From positions 1 through 50,345 of the forward strand of contig JAHBMJ010000331.1 in NCBI GenBank assembly GCA_018398765.1: DNA of 50,345 nt, read 5' to 3'. This document shows positions 21,418 to 33,400 of this stretch, one piece after another. The notes under the pieces are model-generated. The model worked only from the letters and a program-made list of their open reading frames with translations, ran no database searches and was not told where the DNA came from. Source of the stretch: Chromera velia. Taxonomy: Eukaryota; Sar; Chromeraceae. How positions within the stretch are numbered: the first letter of the stretch is position 1; the number at the start of each line of letters is the position of its first letter. Position numbers and translations under genes: made by a program.

Positions 21418-24400
21418 CTCAAAGAGAAAGCACCCGTTATCTCTGAACGCAATCACAGACTGGTGATTTTCAGAACAATCTTTCCACTCCCTCATTCGTT
21501 TATTGCTCTTCTTTCTCGCTGGATGTTTCTTTCTGCAGGCCCAGCAGATTCTCCGAACTGCCCGCGACGTCGTCAACTCAGCCGCAGAGCAGGTTGTCAA
21601 CAGAGGGGTCACTCCAAAACTTTTGCGTGTCCTCAAAGACGGGTTTGCTCAAGAATCTCTGGAGAAACTTTGGCGCCTGGCGAATCCAACCAACGTTTCA
21701 GTGGGCGTCACGAGTTCCCTCTCGGAAGCTTTTGTGTCCTGCTTTGAGGGCATCGAATTCTTAGCCGACCTCACGGAAACACTGAAGGGTCTTCACGACG
21801 TCGCAACACTCGCTTTGAAGGGAGGCGGGGGGTTAAAGCAGAATGGCGACGGTCTGAGGGACAGGCTGGGGCAGTTGAGGGAGGGCCTGAGATGTCTCTC
21901 GGCTGTTCTTTCAGCTGACAGGGACGACCTCCCTCTTCGGTCAGGAAGTGCCTTGAGTCCTTCTGTCTTCTGTCGAGACCCTCCTGTTCTGTGACAATCG
22001 TTGTTCAGTGTTTCCTTTCCTTGTCATGATCTCACTCAATATGCTCCCCACCTCACTCGCGGATGGAAATGTGCGCAGGGAACATTTTGATAACTTTCCC
22101 CTACCTGCGAATGCAGAGTTTATTGATTAGTTTCGCTCTGCACCTTGATTGTTCCGGATTCGTTTGGTACTGTGTGGGATAGCGGCATGGACAGAATTCG
22201 AGTGCACACTTTTATGGCTTGTGCATCGAGATCAATTTTCTGTTTTCTTTCTCTCGCATGCTATCAATGCTGAGCGACTGCAGTGCTCTCGTGTCGGTTG
22301 GTGACGATGGACGGATGGCCTCGAAGTTCTTTCACGTGGAGGCAGACAGAGTGGAGGGGCTGCGAGAGGCCTTGCAGGGCGTGCGCGAGTCCCGTCTCGT
22401 TGGGGGAATCTTCCAGCAGTGCGTACGAGAGGTTGGAGCAGGGGTGCTGGGGGAGTCGCAGAACGGGCTTGATGGGGTGTCGGGACTCGTGGATTCTTTC
22501 GTTGACTGCGTGTGGCCGGTCGTGAAGATTCGAGCACACAAGGTGGTGGAAGACTTCAGGGCGGGGACAATGACTGTCGGGATGTGTAGGCAGGTGTTCA
22601 AGCTCTGCTGTGAAGAGGAGGGGAGGCACGGGGGCATCGCGAAAGTCGTGGACGCAGTGGAAGAAGCGGTCGGTCGGTGGGGCACAGGTTTGAATCAACT
22701 AATGAGATTAATTGTGTGTGAACCTGTGCAATTAAGTGATGACCGGTGCTTGATTGTACTCGCTCGCTTCTTTGTTGTTGAGGTTGTCGACCCCATGCAT
22801 GCACGCAGGAAGGAGATTCCTGTATCAGAAGCAACCGCTCCCCCTGATTTGCTTTGTCTGCTCTTTGTGTGCAGAGCCGTGCCGTTCAACTTGGGCTGCG
22901 ACCTCTTGGTGAGAGTCTGTGCAAGCAGAGACGGAGGCAGCTGGAGGCTTTTGCGGTTCTGTCGCCCCCCTTTTTGGAAGGTGGGCTTCTGTCATCATCA
23001 CTCACTCATGCAGTTAGCATATTCGCATGTAATATTTGCCTCCCTGCAAACAAAACTGTGCAGCTTCTTCGTGTTGCCCGGCTTTCCGTGGTCTCTTATT
23101 CATGTGTTTACTCTATTGTGTCGATGCAGCCTTTTTGGTTTGCTTCTCCGTGCCGTGCGTGCAGATGTGCGACGGGTTTTGCGTCTCCGAGAAGTTTTCG
23201 GTCTCTCTGCCTCCTTTGACTCTCTGGAGCACATCTTGACAGGAGGAGAGGGAGGCAAGGCGCTGTTCCCGTCAGACCGCCTGCCTCTGAACACGATGAG
23301 AGTCTCGACTCTCCAAGCAGTCGAGAACATTCGGAACGTGAGGGACGCCTCGGTTGTCTGGGGGAGACACGGGCAAAGTGGCAGTGGGGAGGGCAGGCCC
23401 GGCTTCTTGAGGGGAGTCGGGGTTTCTCAGCTGAGTGGCATGATGGCTTTAGTGGAGCAGCTGACATCTCACAGACCCAGCGGTGAATTTTGCCGTTTTG
23501 TTCGTGACCTTTTCGGAACTCCTGACGAGGCCAAGAGTCTGGTTTTCCTCGCCCAGGGTGCAGGAGACTCTGACATGGAGCTCGACAGGGTGATGTTCCT
23601 CGATCGGGTCGTGTCCTCTCTCGCCCCTCTGATCTTCCTCTCTTCCGACTCGACATGGGATGGTGTGGGACAGGCTCTGATGAGAGTAGCAGAAGGAAGT
23701 GCAAAGGCAGGGGACAGGCAAACGCTTTTGAAGGACCTGAGAGAACTGTCACGAGATGAAGAGAAACTCTGGATAAAACACTTGAGGGACACGTTTGGAA
23801 TGGGTGAGTGCCACATTTCAGAATTCTGTATGAAAATGAATGCATGGATGATATGGGTGAGTGAGTGTCTCAAGCAACGTTCGCATGACTGGAAAAGTTC
23901 TGACGTGTGTTTTTTTCACTGCATGAGCACTTTCTTACACCAACCAGGAACCTTCTCGTATCCGGTTCGACTCCTCCCGTTCCAAAGCTTCAGTGCGTAC
24001 TTGTTGTTCTGGCTTGTCTGGTTGCTTTCTGTAGCCGTCAACACCCATCTCTCTCTCATGCATGCACGCAGTCTGGCTGCACGAGAGAGGCAGTCTCCCT
24101 TTTGGTCGTTTTCTTCCTGCACCTGTGGTTGATCAATCTCGTGTCCTGAATCTATCTCCTCTCCTGTATGTGTGCATGTATGTGTGTGTGCAGATGATGG
24201 GCTGACCCTGAAGGCCCTCGGGGAGATCCAGGAAGGGGGTGTGTTCACTCTCAGGGCTGCGCAGAGCATCGCGACTCTGTCTGACAAGGACGGGAGTTGC
24301 TGCAGCAGTATGGGTGGGGGGACTTCTGCCCTAGCTGCTGCTGTTTCTTTCTCGGTCGTCGAGGCGTCCTCTTGCGCCCCCTCTCTGGCAGTTCCTGTCT

Positions 24401-27400
24401 TCCCTTCCTACGCTGACACGACTGCCATTGCGAGGGCGCTTGGCAGCCAGCTGCAGCAGCAGGGAGGGGGACGGAGCGGGTCCGGGCAGGCGCTGCGCTC
24501 TGTGTGTGAGGTGATGGGTGCGATTCGCGTAAGGGGGGAGGGAGATATTGAAGACCTCCACAACCGTCTGATGCTCGCTGCGTCTGTGAAGCAGAATGAG
24601 CTTTGTTGTCGGACTTATAGAGCGTGTGTGGAAGCTCTCTTCTCTCTCCGGGGGCCTTTGGAGGCTCTCTCCCGTTCCGCCTGCCCTCTCTCAAACTCTC
24701 TTCTTCTCTCTGTTCCATTCCCAAAAATCAAACAACCACCTGAAGAAGAAGAAGAAGAACAAACGGGGGCAACAAAAACTGGTCGTGATGGTCCCTCCTG
24801 CGTGGCTGTCCTCTGCTATGGGTGGGGGGGTGAACTAGAGGTCTGTCTGAGTGCGCCGCCATCTCTCGGAAGGGCGAACCAAAGAGACACACAGACAGCC
24901 GATGACTTCTCAGATGAGAGGGAAAATCCCCCCGCCGCTGTGGGGACTGAGACTGCTCTTCGCGGTTTGCGCGCATGGCTCCGTTCTGTTCACGATGAAT
25001 GGGAACAGTGTGTAGAGGAACTGCGCACACGTTTTCCCGTCTTCAATGCGCTCACAAACCGCCAGCTCGTCTTTTTGTCTGCCAAGCTTCCGTCATTTCT
25101 TCGAGGAGGGACGAGGGAGCAGCTGGTGCCGGAGGAGACTCACCAAGTCTGCCAGCTGTTGCACGTGGCTACAGCCGCATGCGGTGGGGCAGGACAGGGA
25201 GGACGGGGAGATGCACGTGACACAGGCATGGTGGCACGCGAATTGGCGCGGCTTCATGGGTATGTCACGTCAGACGTTGACATGCTGGGAGGTGGGGTGG
25301 AAGTTCGGGGAATTGGTTTGCATGGCGGATCTCAGCTTGCGCCGATCGACGTTGACGCCTCGCCTTTTAGGCCTGTGTGTGTAGAGATTGAAGACTCAGA
25401 GAGGGGCGATGGTGACTCGGACGTTGTGATGGTGGATGTATCTGAAGTCCAAATTCAATCATCTGCTCAGAGCCCTCGGGGGGGATTGACTGAGTCCCAG
25501 CTGGAATCTCTGAAGAGGTCGTGGGGCCTCTTCCTGAAAAGAATGAGAGCAGAAACGGACAGCCTGCCGCCCCCCCCAAAAGGGCAAAAACCAGACGGAG
25601 AGAGTGCCCTGATGAGCCTCGCTTCCCTCGGCGCATTCCTCCACCTCCTGCAGCAACAGAATCAATCAGAGACCTCGGCCTCTCCGTCTCCATCTGCGGA
25701 GGCCGCCTTGTTTCACTCAGGGGGCTTTGCGTCTTCCTCCCCCGTCTCGAGTGCTGCATCGCCTCCTCCTCTTCCTCCGTACATCCGGCGAAACAATTTG
25801 GTGTCCCTGGTCTTGTGCCCAAGAGACGCAGTGTACGCGGCCGTGCTCGGCCTCTGGGCGGACCTGCCCGGAGAGTCCCGCAGACTACCGCGGGGAGATG
25901 AGGTCTTCGTGTGCTCTGGTCACACAACCAGTCAGTGCAGAAAGGAGGGTGGGGACTCAGTCAGCTGCATGGCCGGTATGTGAAGGGTCTGTTTACCCTT
26001 TCAGCCATGCAGAGATTGTTTGAAAGCATGAGAGAGAGAGAGAGAGAGAGAGAGCCAATCCATGGATGGTCCTGTGAGGTGCGGTTTTGCTTGATTCAAG
26101 TTTTGCTTAATTGATTGGCGGGCTTTCTTGTGACCTCGAAGTAGCTTTCTTTTCTTTCACGTCTCTTTTCTTTTGCCGTCTTTGTCCATACTATATCCTT
26201 AGCATTTCCAAGTTTTGCTTCATGTGTCGACAATCGGATGTTGTGCCTATTCGTGGGCTTCGGTGACAGATTACCAATCAGGGTAAGTGATCTCGAATGC
26301 ATTATTCTCTAAATCCTCCCTGTGTGTCGGTCGGAATGCATGCATGCAGGAGAAGAATTGTCAGTCTTCGTCCGCCACGCTTTTGAAGGTCGCGGGGCCC
26401 TGTTTGTCCTCGTCGGAGTCGAGAGACTCTCTTTCGAAGGTCAGAGGAACCGCACCGCCGACTAAATTCGAAATGGATCCATCCGTGTGTCTCTGACATT
26501 CGTGAAACTTCGGACAAATTGTCTGTCTACGGTATGAACTTGATCTGATGCTCTGCTCAGGACGCCTTTCACTTTTCACTGTCACTTTGCGTGTGAGGCT
26601 CCTCACTTGCTTCCTACTCTATTTTTTTGTTGCAGCTGCAAAACATTGCAGTGACGCAATCGGGACCCTCACCGAAAGCCTTGACCATTCTTCCCGTCTC
26701 CACCCCCCTCTGGTGATCATCTGCCCCGTTGAGGACTCCGATTGCTCCCTCCTTTCCAGCAGATTCAACGACTGCCTCGTCCACACGCCACACAGCAGCA
26801 ACAGCAGCAGCAGCAGTGACTCCGGTCAACACGGAAACCTTGGGGTGGCGGGGGGAAGTCGAGGGGTCACTTTTGTAGAAGCCCGACAGGAGCAGTTGAG
26901 AGAGTTCCTTGCAGAGAAACTCCGATTCTCTCCATCTGTCCGTGACAGCTCTCAGCTCGCGTCTCCCCCGATTGTTGACGAGGAGGGTCATTTCTCTGTC
27001 CGAGTTGTTACGTCTGCAGCTGCGGGTATGGGAAAGTCCCTGCTCGTGCTGCGACGTGCAGAGGTCCTTGCAGAGACTCTCCAAGTGCCCTTTCGGAACG
27101 TGTACGTGAAGGTGCCCCTTCACGGCCGAGCTGTTGACGAAGAATCAGTCGTGGACAAATTGATCAGGCAGGACATTGCGCACACCCGTCAGGGGAACTC
27201 CCGGACTCCGCGTGTGCTCCATCTGGTGGTGGGCTCTGAGTGCACTGTGGGTGTGGAGCGTCTGTTGTTTCAACTGGTGGTGCTGGGATGTGTGAGGGAC
27301 TCGGCAGGGCGTGTGTGGACCTTCAGAAACGGAGATTCCCTCTTCGTCGAGTGCACTGCCGACCCCATAGCTCGAAAAGTTCACGAACCCTCCGTAGGCG

Positions 27401-30400
27401 CATGTGCCCGTGTGTCTGAACGTCGTCTGTCAGGTCTCGCAGCTGGCGGTCAGGTTGTGAACCTCTTTCCTCGGGTCGTCTGCAGAAGTCCCAGAGAGGT
27501 TCTGGAGGACCTGCGGGGGGGGAGGTCTCTGTCGTCTTCGTCTCTCGATTTGGGTTTCGATGGGGAAACTCTGAAGAATCGGGCACAGCTGCCTTGCCAG
27601 TACTTGTCCAGGTCGGCCAATCAGTGAAGCAACCAGTTGTTTAGTGAGATTGTCAGTAAAAAAGAAAAAGAGAAAGAAAGGGGAAGGAATGGATGAATGA
27701 AGGAGGAATTCCATCAAAGCGAGAAATTTGAAGAGCATTGGAGTAGGAGGGAAATCGACAGGCGAGAGACACACATAGTCTAGTTACTTGTTGACTGTCA
27801 GTCAGAAATCCAAAGGAGAATTTTGAGGTGCACGTCCTGTTGAATGCTCTTCATCGCTGCGTGCATGCATGCGTCGAATTCAGATACGAGGCCGGAGAGA
27901 ATCTGGACTACTATTCCTTCGAGCCCGAGCAGAGCTGGACTTCAGAAGCTGAACTGACCGCGTACGAGTGTCTGACGGTCCTCACGAACAACTGCAGCCT
28001 TTGCGACCCGACGTGGCGTGACCTTTCGAACTTCCTCTCTTTCCTCTACGAGCAGTTGAGCCGGTGCGAGGGGAATGTGTTCTGTCATGTCCCGGAAGAT
28101 CTGCCTGGCTTCAAGCAGTTTGTGGTTAGACACTTGATTCAGATGTCCAGGGACTTCACGATTGCATCTCTGACCGTGAATGACGATGCATTGGGGCCGT
28201 CACTCCGTCGGAAGGCAGAGGGAAGAGAAGAAGACGACGAAGACGAAGAGATGGTTGCTGCGGGGCAGCCTCGTCAGTCTCGTCCACCACTGCTGCAGGA
28301 GATGAGGAGAAACTGGGAGAGCTCTCCCCACCCTTACCTTTTCTTTAACTCGGACGGCACTTCTTTCTCTTTCCTTGGCATGACGGTTTCGAAGGCAGGC
28401 CACCTGAAGGACCAGCACGGAAATGTCGTGGAGGATCGCATCATGACCCCCGAACTGCGGAGGGCGCTGGATGACCAGTGTATTCAAGGAGTGATCAACC
28501 CTTTTTCGGAATCGTGTCGATTCAATGCCCTCGACAAGGCACAAAAAATTGAGGTCAGCCGGGGACATCAACTATTCGCCTTCAGCGTACGAAAGCACGA
28601 CGATAGCTTTTTGTTGATGCGCATGTATGCATTGGGATTTTTTTCGCAATTGTTTGCCAGCTTCACACCAGCTCTCTTATCAAACAATTCACATCGATTT
28701 GAGCTAGGGCTGTCAAGGAAATTTTTCTGACCGGCTTGACTACAGCAACGGACCGCATAGACTGCATGCGTCAAGTGATTTCAGTTGGATTGTAGCACCG
28801 AGGAGGAGCATTTGCTTGATCGAGATTGGCTTCAAAGCGCAAAGCTTCGTATGGCTTAACGTTTCTGATTTCTCCTGCATGCATGCGGTACATTGATTAT
28901 TTCCTTTCATGCAGTTCCTGGGGCGTGTGATGGGTCTTGACTACCCTCACGATCCTGACGAGAGATTCGAACTGACGGAGGACAACGCACAGAAGATGAT
29001 GGCTGTGGAGATGCGGAGACGGTGTGGGATCCCGGCAGTGACCATGGGAGAGACTGGATGTGGAAAGACTGCACTCCTCACCTACAGATCCGGTTCGTGC
29101 ACGGCTTGAGTTGGCGCTGAATTATTCAGCATAAGAAGAAACGAAACGGGTGTAGGAATGCAGGAATGCAAGGGCATTCATGCACGCTGTGAGAAGTCAG
29201 GGGTGCAAGGACGCACAGTACGGATTTAGGCGAGTGTCTGATCAAGGGGTTCAATGGTGCAGTCGTGCAGAATTATTCAGAAAGAGCAGCGGGAAACAGG
29301 AGAGAGGGATCGATGCGTGACAGTTGCATGTTTCTCTTCATTTGACAGGGGGTCTCTCTCCGGGGAAAGCGGCAGCGGGCTCAACCAATTGATATGTATG
29401 TATGTATGTAAACAAAAACGTGTCACTTCTACGCTCTCGACACATGACATTGTGTGCAGCGTTAAAGATGCCGCCTGGAGTGAGCAGCCTGGGGGACAGG
29501 GAGGCGCCGCCGAACTTGATCACTTTGAGAATCCATGGAGGCACAAAGGTTGATGACGTACGTCTTGTTGTTGAAATTGCTGAACAGCGGGCGGAGGAGA
29601 ACTGGAGGGAGTGGCAGATAGAGGAGACGACCGTGTTCTTTGATGAGGTCAGTGATCGAGGTGTTGTGAGGGGGTGGATCTCCATCGGCAGCTATGGATC
29701 GAGGGAAGCCTGGCTAAAGAACAAGTAATTGCGTGTCGGACAGACGAACCATGCAGGCGTTTGTGTGTTTCCAAATTGGCCTCGGAATGTATTCCGTTTC
29801 TTTTGGCTTGCCTGTCTGCCTGCCTGCCTGCCTGCCTGCCTTCAGGTGAACGCTTCTGACGAGGCTGTGGTTGGACTCGTGAAGGAAATTCTCTGCGACG
29901 GGACAGTCGACGGCCGTCCGATCAGGGGGGGTGTCTGCGAGTGGCAGTACAGGGACGGAGGGAGGAGTGCAGCCTGTGGTGGGGGGAATCGGATCCCGGG
30001 GTCTCTTCTTTTCTTTGTGGCCGCGTGCAATCCCTACAGACGGCACTCTGAGGGGATGATCCGGAGACTCGAGGAGGCAGGGCTCGGGTTCAACAAACCC
30101 CAAGCAGAGACAGAGCGACTCGGGGACACACCGCTGAGACACGTCAGTGAATGGGAGGGTGGAGAATTTAGAAGGGGGGAAATTCTGCATGCCGTGCATG
30201 CCTATGCGCAGGTGAATAGAGGGCGAAAGACAATTAAGGAAGTGGAAAGAAAAGCCTTGATTTAAGCTTCTGTGAAAAAGCAAGCTCAACTCTTTTCGGC
30301 AGAGCTCTCGAATCAGCGGAGCCCTTTTCAAATCCCTCTTTGCAAAAAACAAATACTGTGTGGAACAAGGTCACGGGCCGCATCCATGTGATTGACAGGT

Positions 30401-33400
30401 TGCGGCAAAACTCGTACGGGGTGTCATTCATTGTGTCTCCACTTTGTCCCCCTATAAAATTGGACATGTATGATGGCCATATGCAGTTGGTCTATCGCGT
30501 TTGCGCGCTGCCTCCAAGCTTGGCGTCTCTGGTGTGGGACTTCGGGTCCCTCTCTGAGGAGGCCGAGAGGAAGTACGTAGAGAAGATGGCCTTCTCGAGA
30601 CTCAAGGGGGTCGAGGGAGGATCATCATCGAGGGCGGCATCCACACTCGTCGCAACCACACTCACGTGCTGTCAGGCGTTCATGCGAGCACGGCCAGACG
30701 AGTGTGCGTTCGTGTCTCTCCGAAATGTAGAGAGGGCGCTTTCCGGAATCCGTTGGTTCTCTGGCAAGCTCGGCCTCTTGGACGAGAGCGTCGGTGAGGA
30801 AAGGGGAGGTACAGCTCCTGATGGTTTAGCGACACGCGGCCATGCAGTCACCCCGGTAGCGACCGCAGCAGCAGCAGCTGTGGGGGGACGGAGTGCCGCA
30901 GCTACTCCTCGGAAAGTGCCTTCGTCCTCTTTCTCCACGAGCATGACCCGGCTTCATGATGTTGATGTCGAGGAGGGAAGAAAGGGGTCGGAGGCATCGG
31001 ACGACGTTGAGATGGTGGAGGAAGAGTCGGTTGACGAAATGGAAGAGGAGAGGTTCGTTGGGGGGGGCCTCTCGAGACAGTCTCTAAGGGGTTCGGTGGC
31101 CTCGTCAAGTTCCGGTCTTCTTTCTGAAGGATTTCTCAGATCCTTGCTGCTGTCCGTAGGGGCCTTCTACTGCACAAGCCTGGCCGACGCAGAAAGCAGG
31201 GAGCGCTTTTCCGCAGAGGTCGCCAAGGCCCTGCGCTCGTGTGGCTGTGCTCAGGTGGAAGACTCTGCAGTCGTTGACGAACTAGAGAGAGCTCAGCACG
31301 CAATGTTTGCGGAGACTCGAGACGGATTGGAGGGGAAAGACATTGCAGCAAACGCAGCACTTCTGGAAAGTCAGTGAGTAGTTCTACTCTCAGCAAGTGC
31401 ATGGGGACTGGAGCTATAAGCCGGGCATGCGCTCTATTCATGATCTCTGCTCTGACAATTTTCAAGACCGAAGGAGACCATGCTGTACTGCTGCTGACGG
31501 CTTTTTGAACAATGCGTTGTCCTCCACCTTTTCTTGTTGAAAATTTGCCTTGTAGTATTTATTTGTCGCCGTCTTCTTGACTCCTGTGTGTCTGTGCATG
31601 CATGCAGACTTGTTCATGATGGTAGTGTGTGCTGACATGCGCATCCCCCTTTTCGTCATCGGTCGGCCTGGTTCCTCAAAGTCTTTGGCGAAGGCCCTCC
31701 TTTCCCAGGCGATGAAGGGTCCCGCTCTCTCCGTGTCACCCCTGTTCAGATCCCTCAAAGAGGCCAAGCTCGTGTCTTATCAGTGTTCACCCCTGTCCAC
31801 TGCCGAAGGAATCATTGGCGTGTTCGACCGAGCTGCAAAGCTGCAGAAGGGCAAAGACCTCGAGAACGTCGTCGGCATTGCAGTGCTGGATGAAGTTGCT
31901 CTGGCTGAAGAGTGTCCTCAGAAGCCCTTAAAGCCTCTGCATGGACTCCTTGACGATGGCGTCGCGTCTGGGGGTGCGGGGCGGGGGGGACAGTCTGAAG
32001 TCTGGAGGAAGGTGGCCACGATTGCGATTTCCAACTGGGCGGTCGATCCGGCCAAGACCAACAGAGGTGCTCTCCTTGTGAGGCCGGTCCCTTCGAAGAA
32101 AGACCTGGTCGCCACAGCCCGAAAAATCGCTAGAGCAGGGGGCGAGGTTTTCCCGAATATGTTCAAAGTTTTGGAGAGGGACCTGAAGGGAGCCACAGAG
32201 GCTTTCGACGAGTTGTGCCGTCTGCAGCATCGAGAGTGTTATGGCCTGAGGGACTTCTGGGCTTTGATCAAAATGATGAAGGAGATAGCAAGACGAAGAA
32301 TGGGGGAGCTGACGAGGACCGATGTTGCTTATGCTGTGCGCCGCAATTTTGGGGGCGGGTTGTTGGAGGCAGAGACGGATCCGCTGACCATCTTTGGTAA
32401 GCACATGAAGTGCAGAGCGGAGTTGGAGGACAACGATTGGGCTGAATTGAGAGAACCCGCTGTGGTGCGTCTGATGAGGGATAACCTCAGAGGCTCTCAT
32501 TCCCCCCACATCCCTTGGTCGTCATCCTCGGTGTTGGGGGAGGGAGGAGAGGACACAACTGCATCGGGTGATGCTCCAGAGGATTGCAGGTCAGAGGAAA
32601 AGACTAGCTTTCTTTCTGTCTTTCTGCCGCTCTCTTAATTGTGCTCATTCCCCCGTACGTCTGCATGAAATCCGCCTCTACGGCCTCCGAGTCGGACCTT
32701 GCATCCTGAGCTTGTGAGTGTTTTGCAAAAGTTTAGCAACCAGAGAGAAGTGCTATGGACCGGGGCTCCGTAACTGTCCTGTGCGTGTCTGCATGGGCAT
32801 TTATTCTGTATGCATATGCGGGTGTGGACGTGTTTGATCGCACACGTACGTGTTGGCGGCTTGAAGTGACTGCAGAGACTGCACTGAGGAAGGAAGTGTT
32901 TTCCTGAGTCTTACTTAATTGTCATTGGTACCATTCAGTCCTCCTTCTGCACACCTCGCTATATGCAGGTACCTCCTCGTAATAACAGAGAATTACTCAG
33001 CGTTGGATATTTTGAAGGAGAGCGTTCTTGCTGCATGGGGGGGAAATGGAAGTGGTGCGTCACCGTCTGGCCTCCTCAGCTCTTCCTCGTCTTCCTCTGC
33101 TGCTGGTGGTGGTGGTGGTGGTGAGATTGACTTCAAGGAGAAGGAGGGGAAACTATCATCTCTGAGTCAGCCTCCTGAGTCCTCCTCCGAGGTCGTTATT
33201 CTCTTCGGGTCCTCATTTCCCGGAGACCTCGAATACTCCACCGTCTGCAGAATGGTTGGTCAGCCAGCTGAGTGAGCTTGGAATTAGGGAATGGCAGGCA
33301 TGCAACTTCTTTCTTTAAAGGCCTTCCTGAGGATGGTCCAGTGCATTCATTGAATTCTGTATGAAAATGGATGCCTTCAACCCTTCATTTGGATCAAATG

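Larger units (their letters stand above)
18101..25070 (+). other. N-terminal helical arm and pre-AAA linker of the giant gene
   Basis: Exons 2-10 encode about 1,900 residues with Leu/Ala/Val heptad-like spacing and few recognisable motifs, matching the poorly conserved helical arm of RNF213. The first clear family signature comes late: CVEELRTRFPVFNALTNRQL (about 25015-25070), equivalent to the FTT-QQL region ahead of the AAA ring. Exon 10 then carries Ser/Pro-rich and acidic inserts before GDEVFVCSGHTT, which continues in exon 11 as REELSVFVRHAF. Confidence 0.6.
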
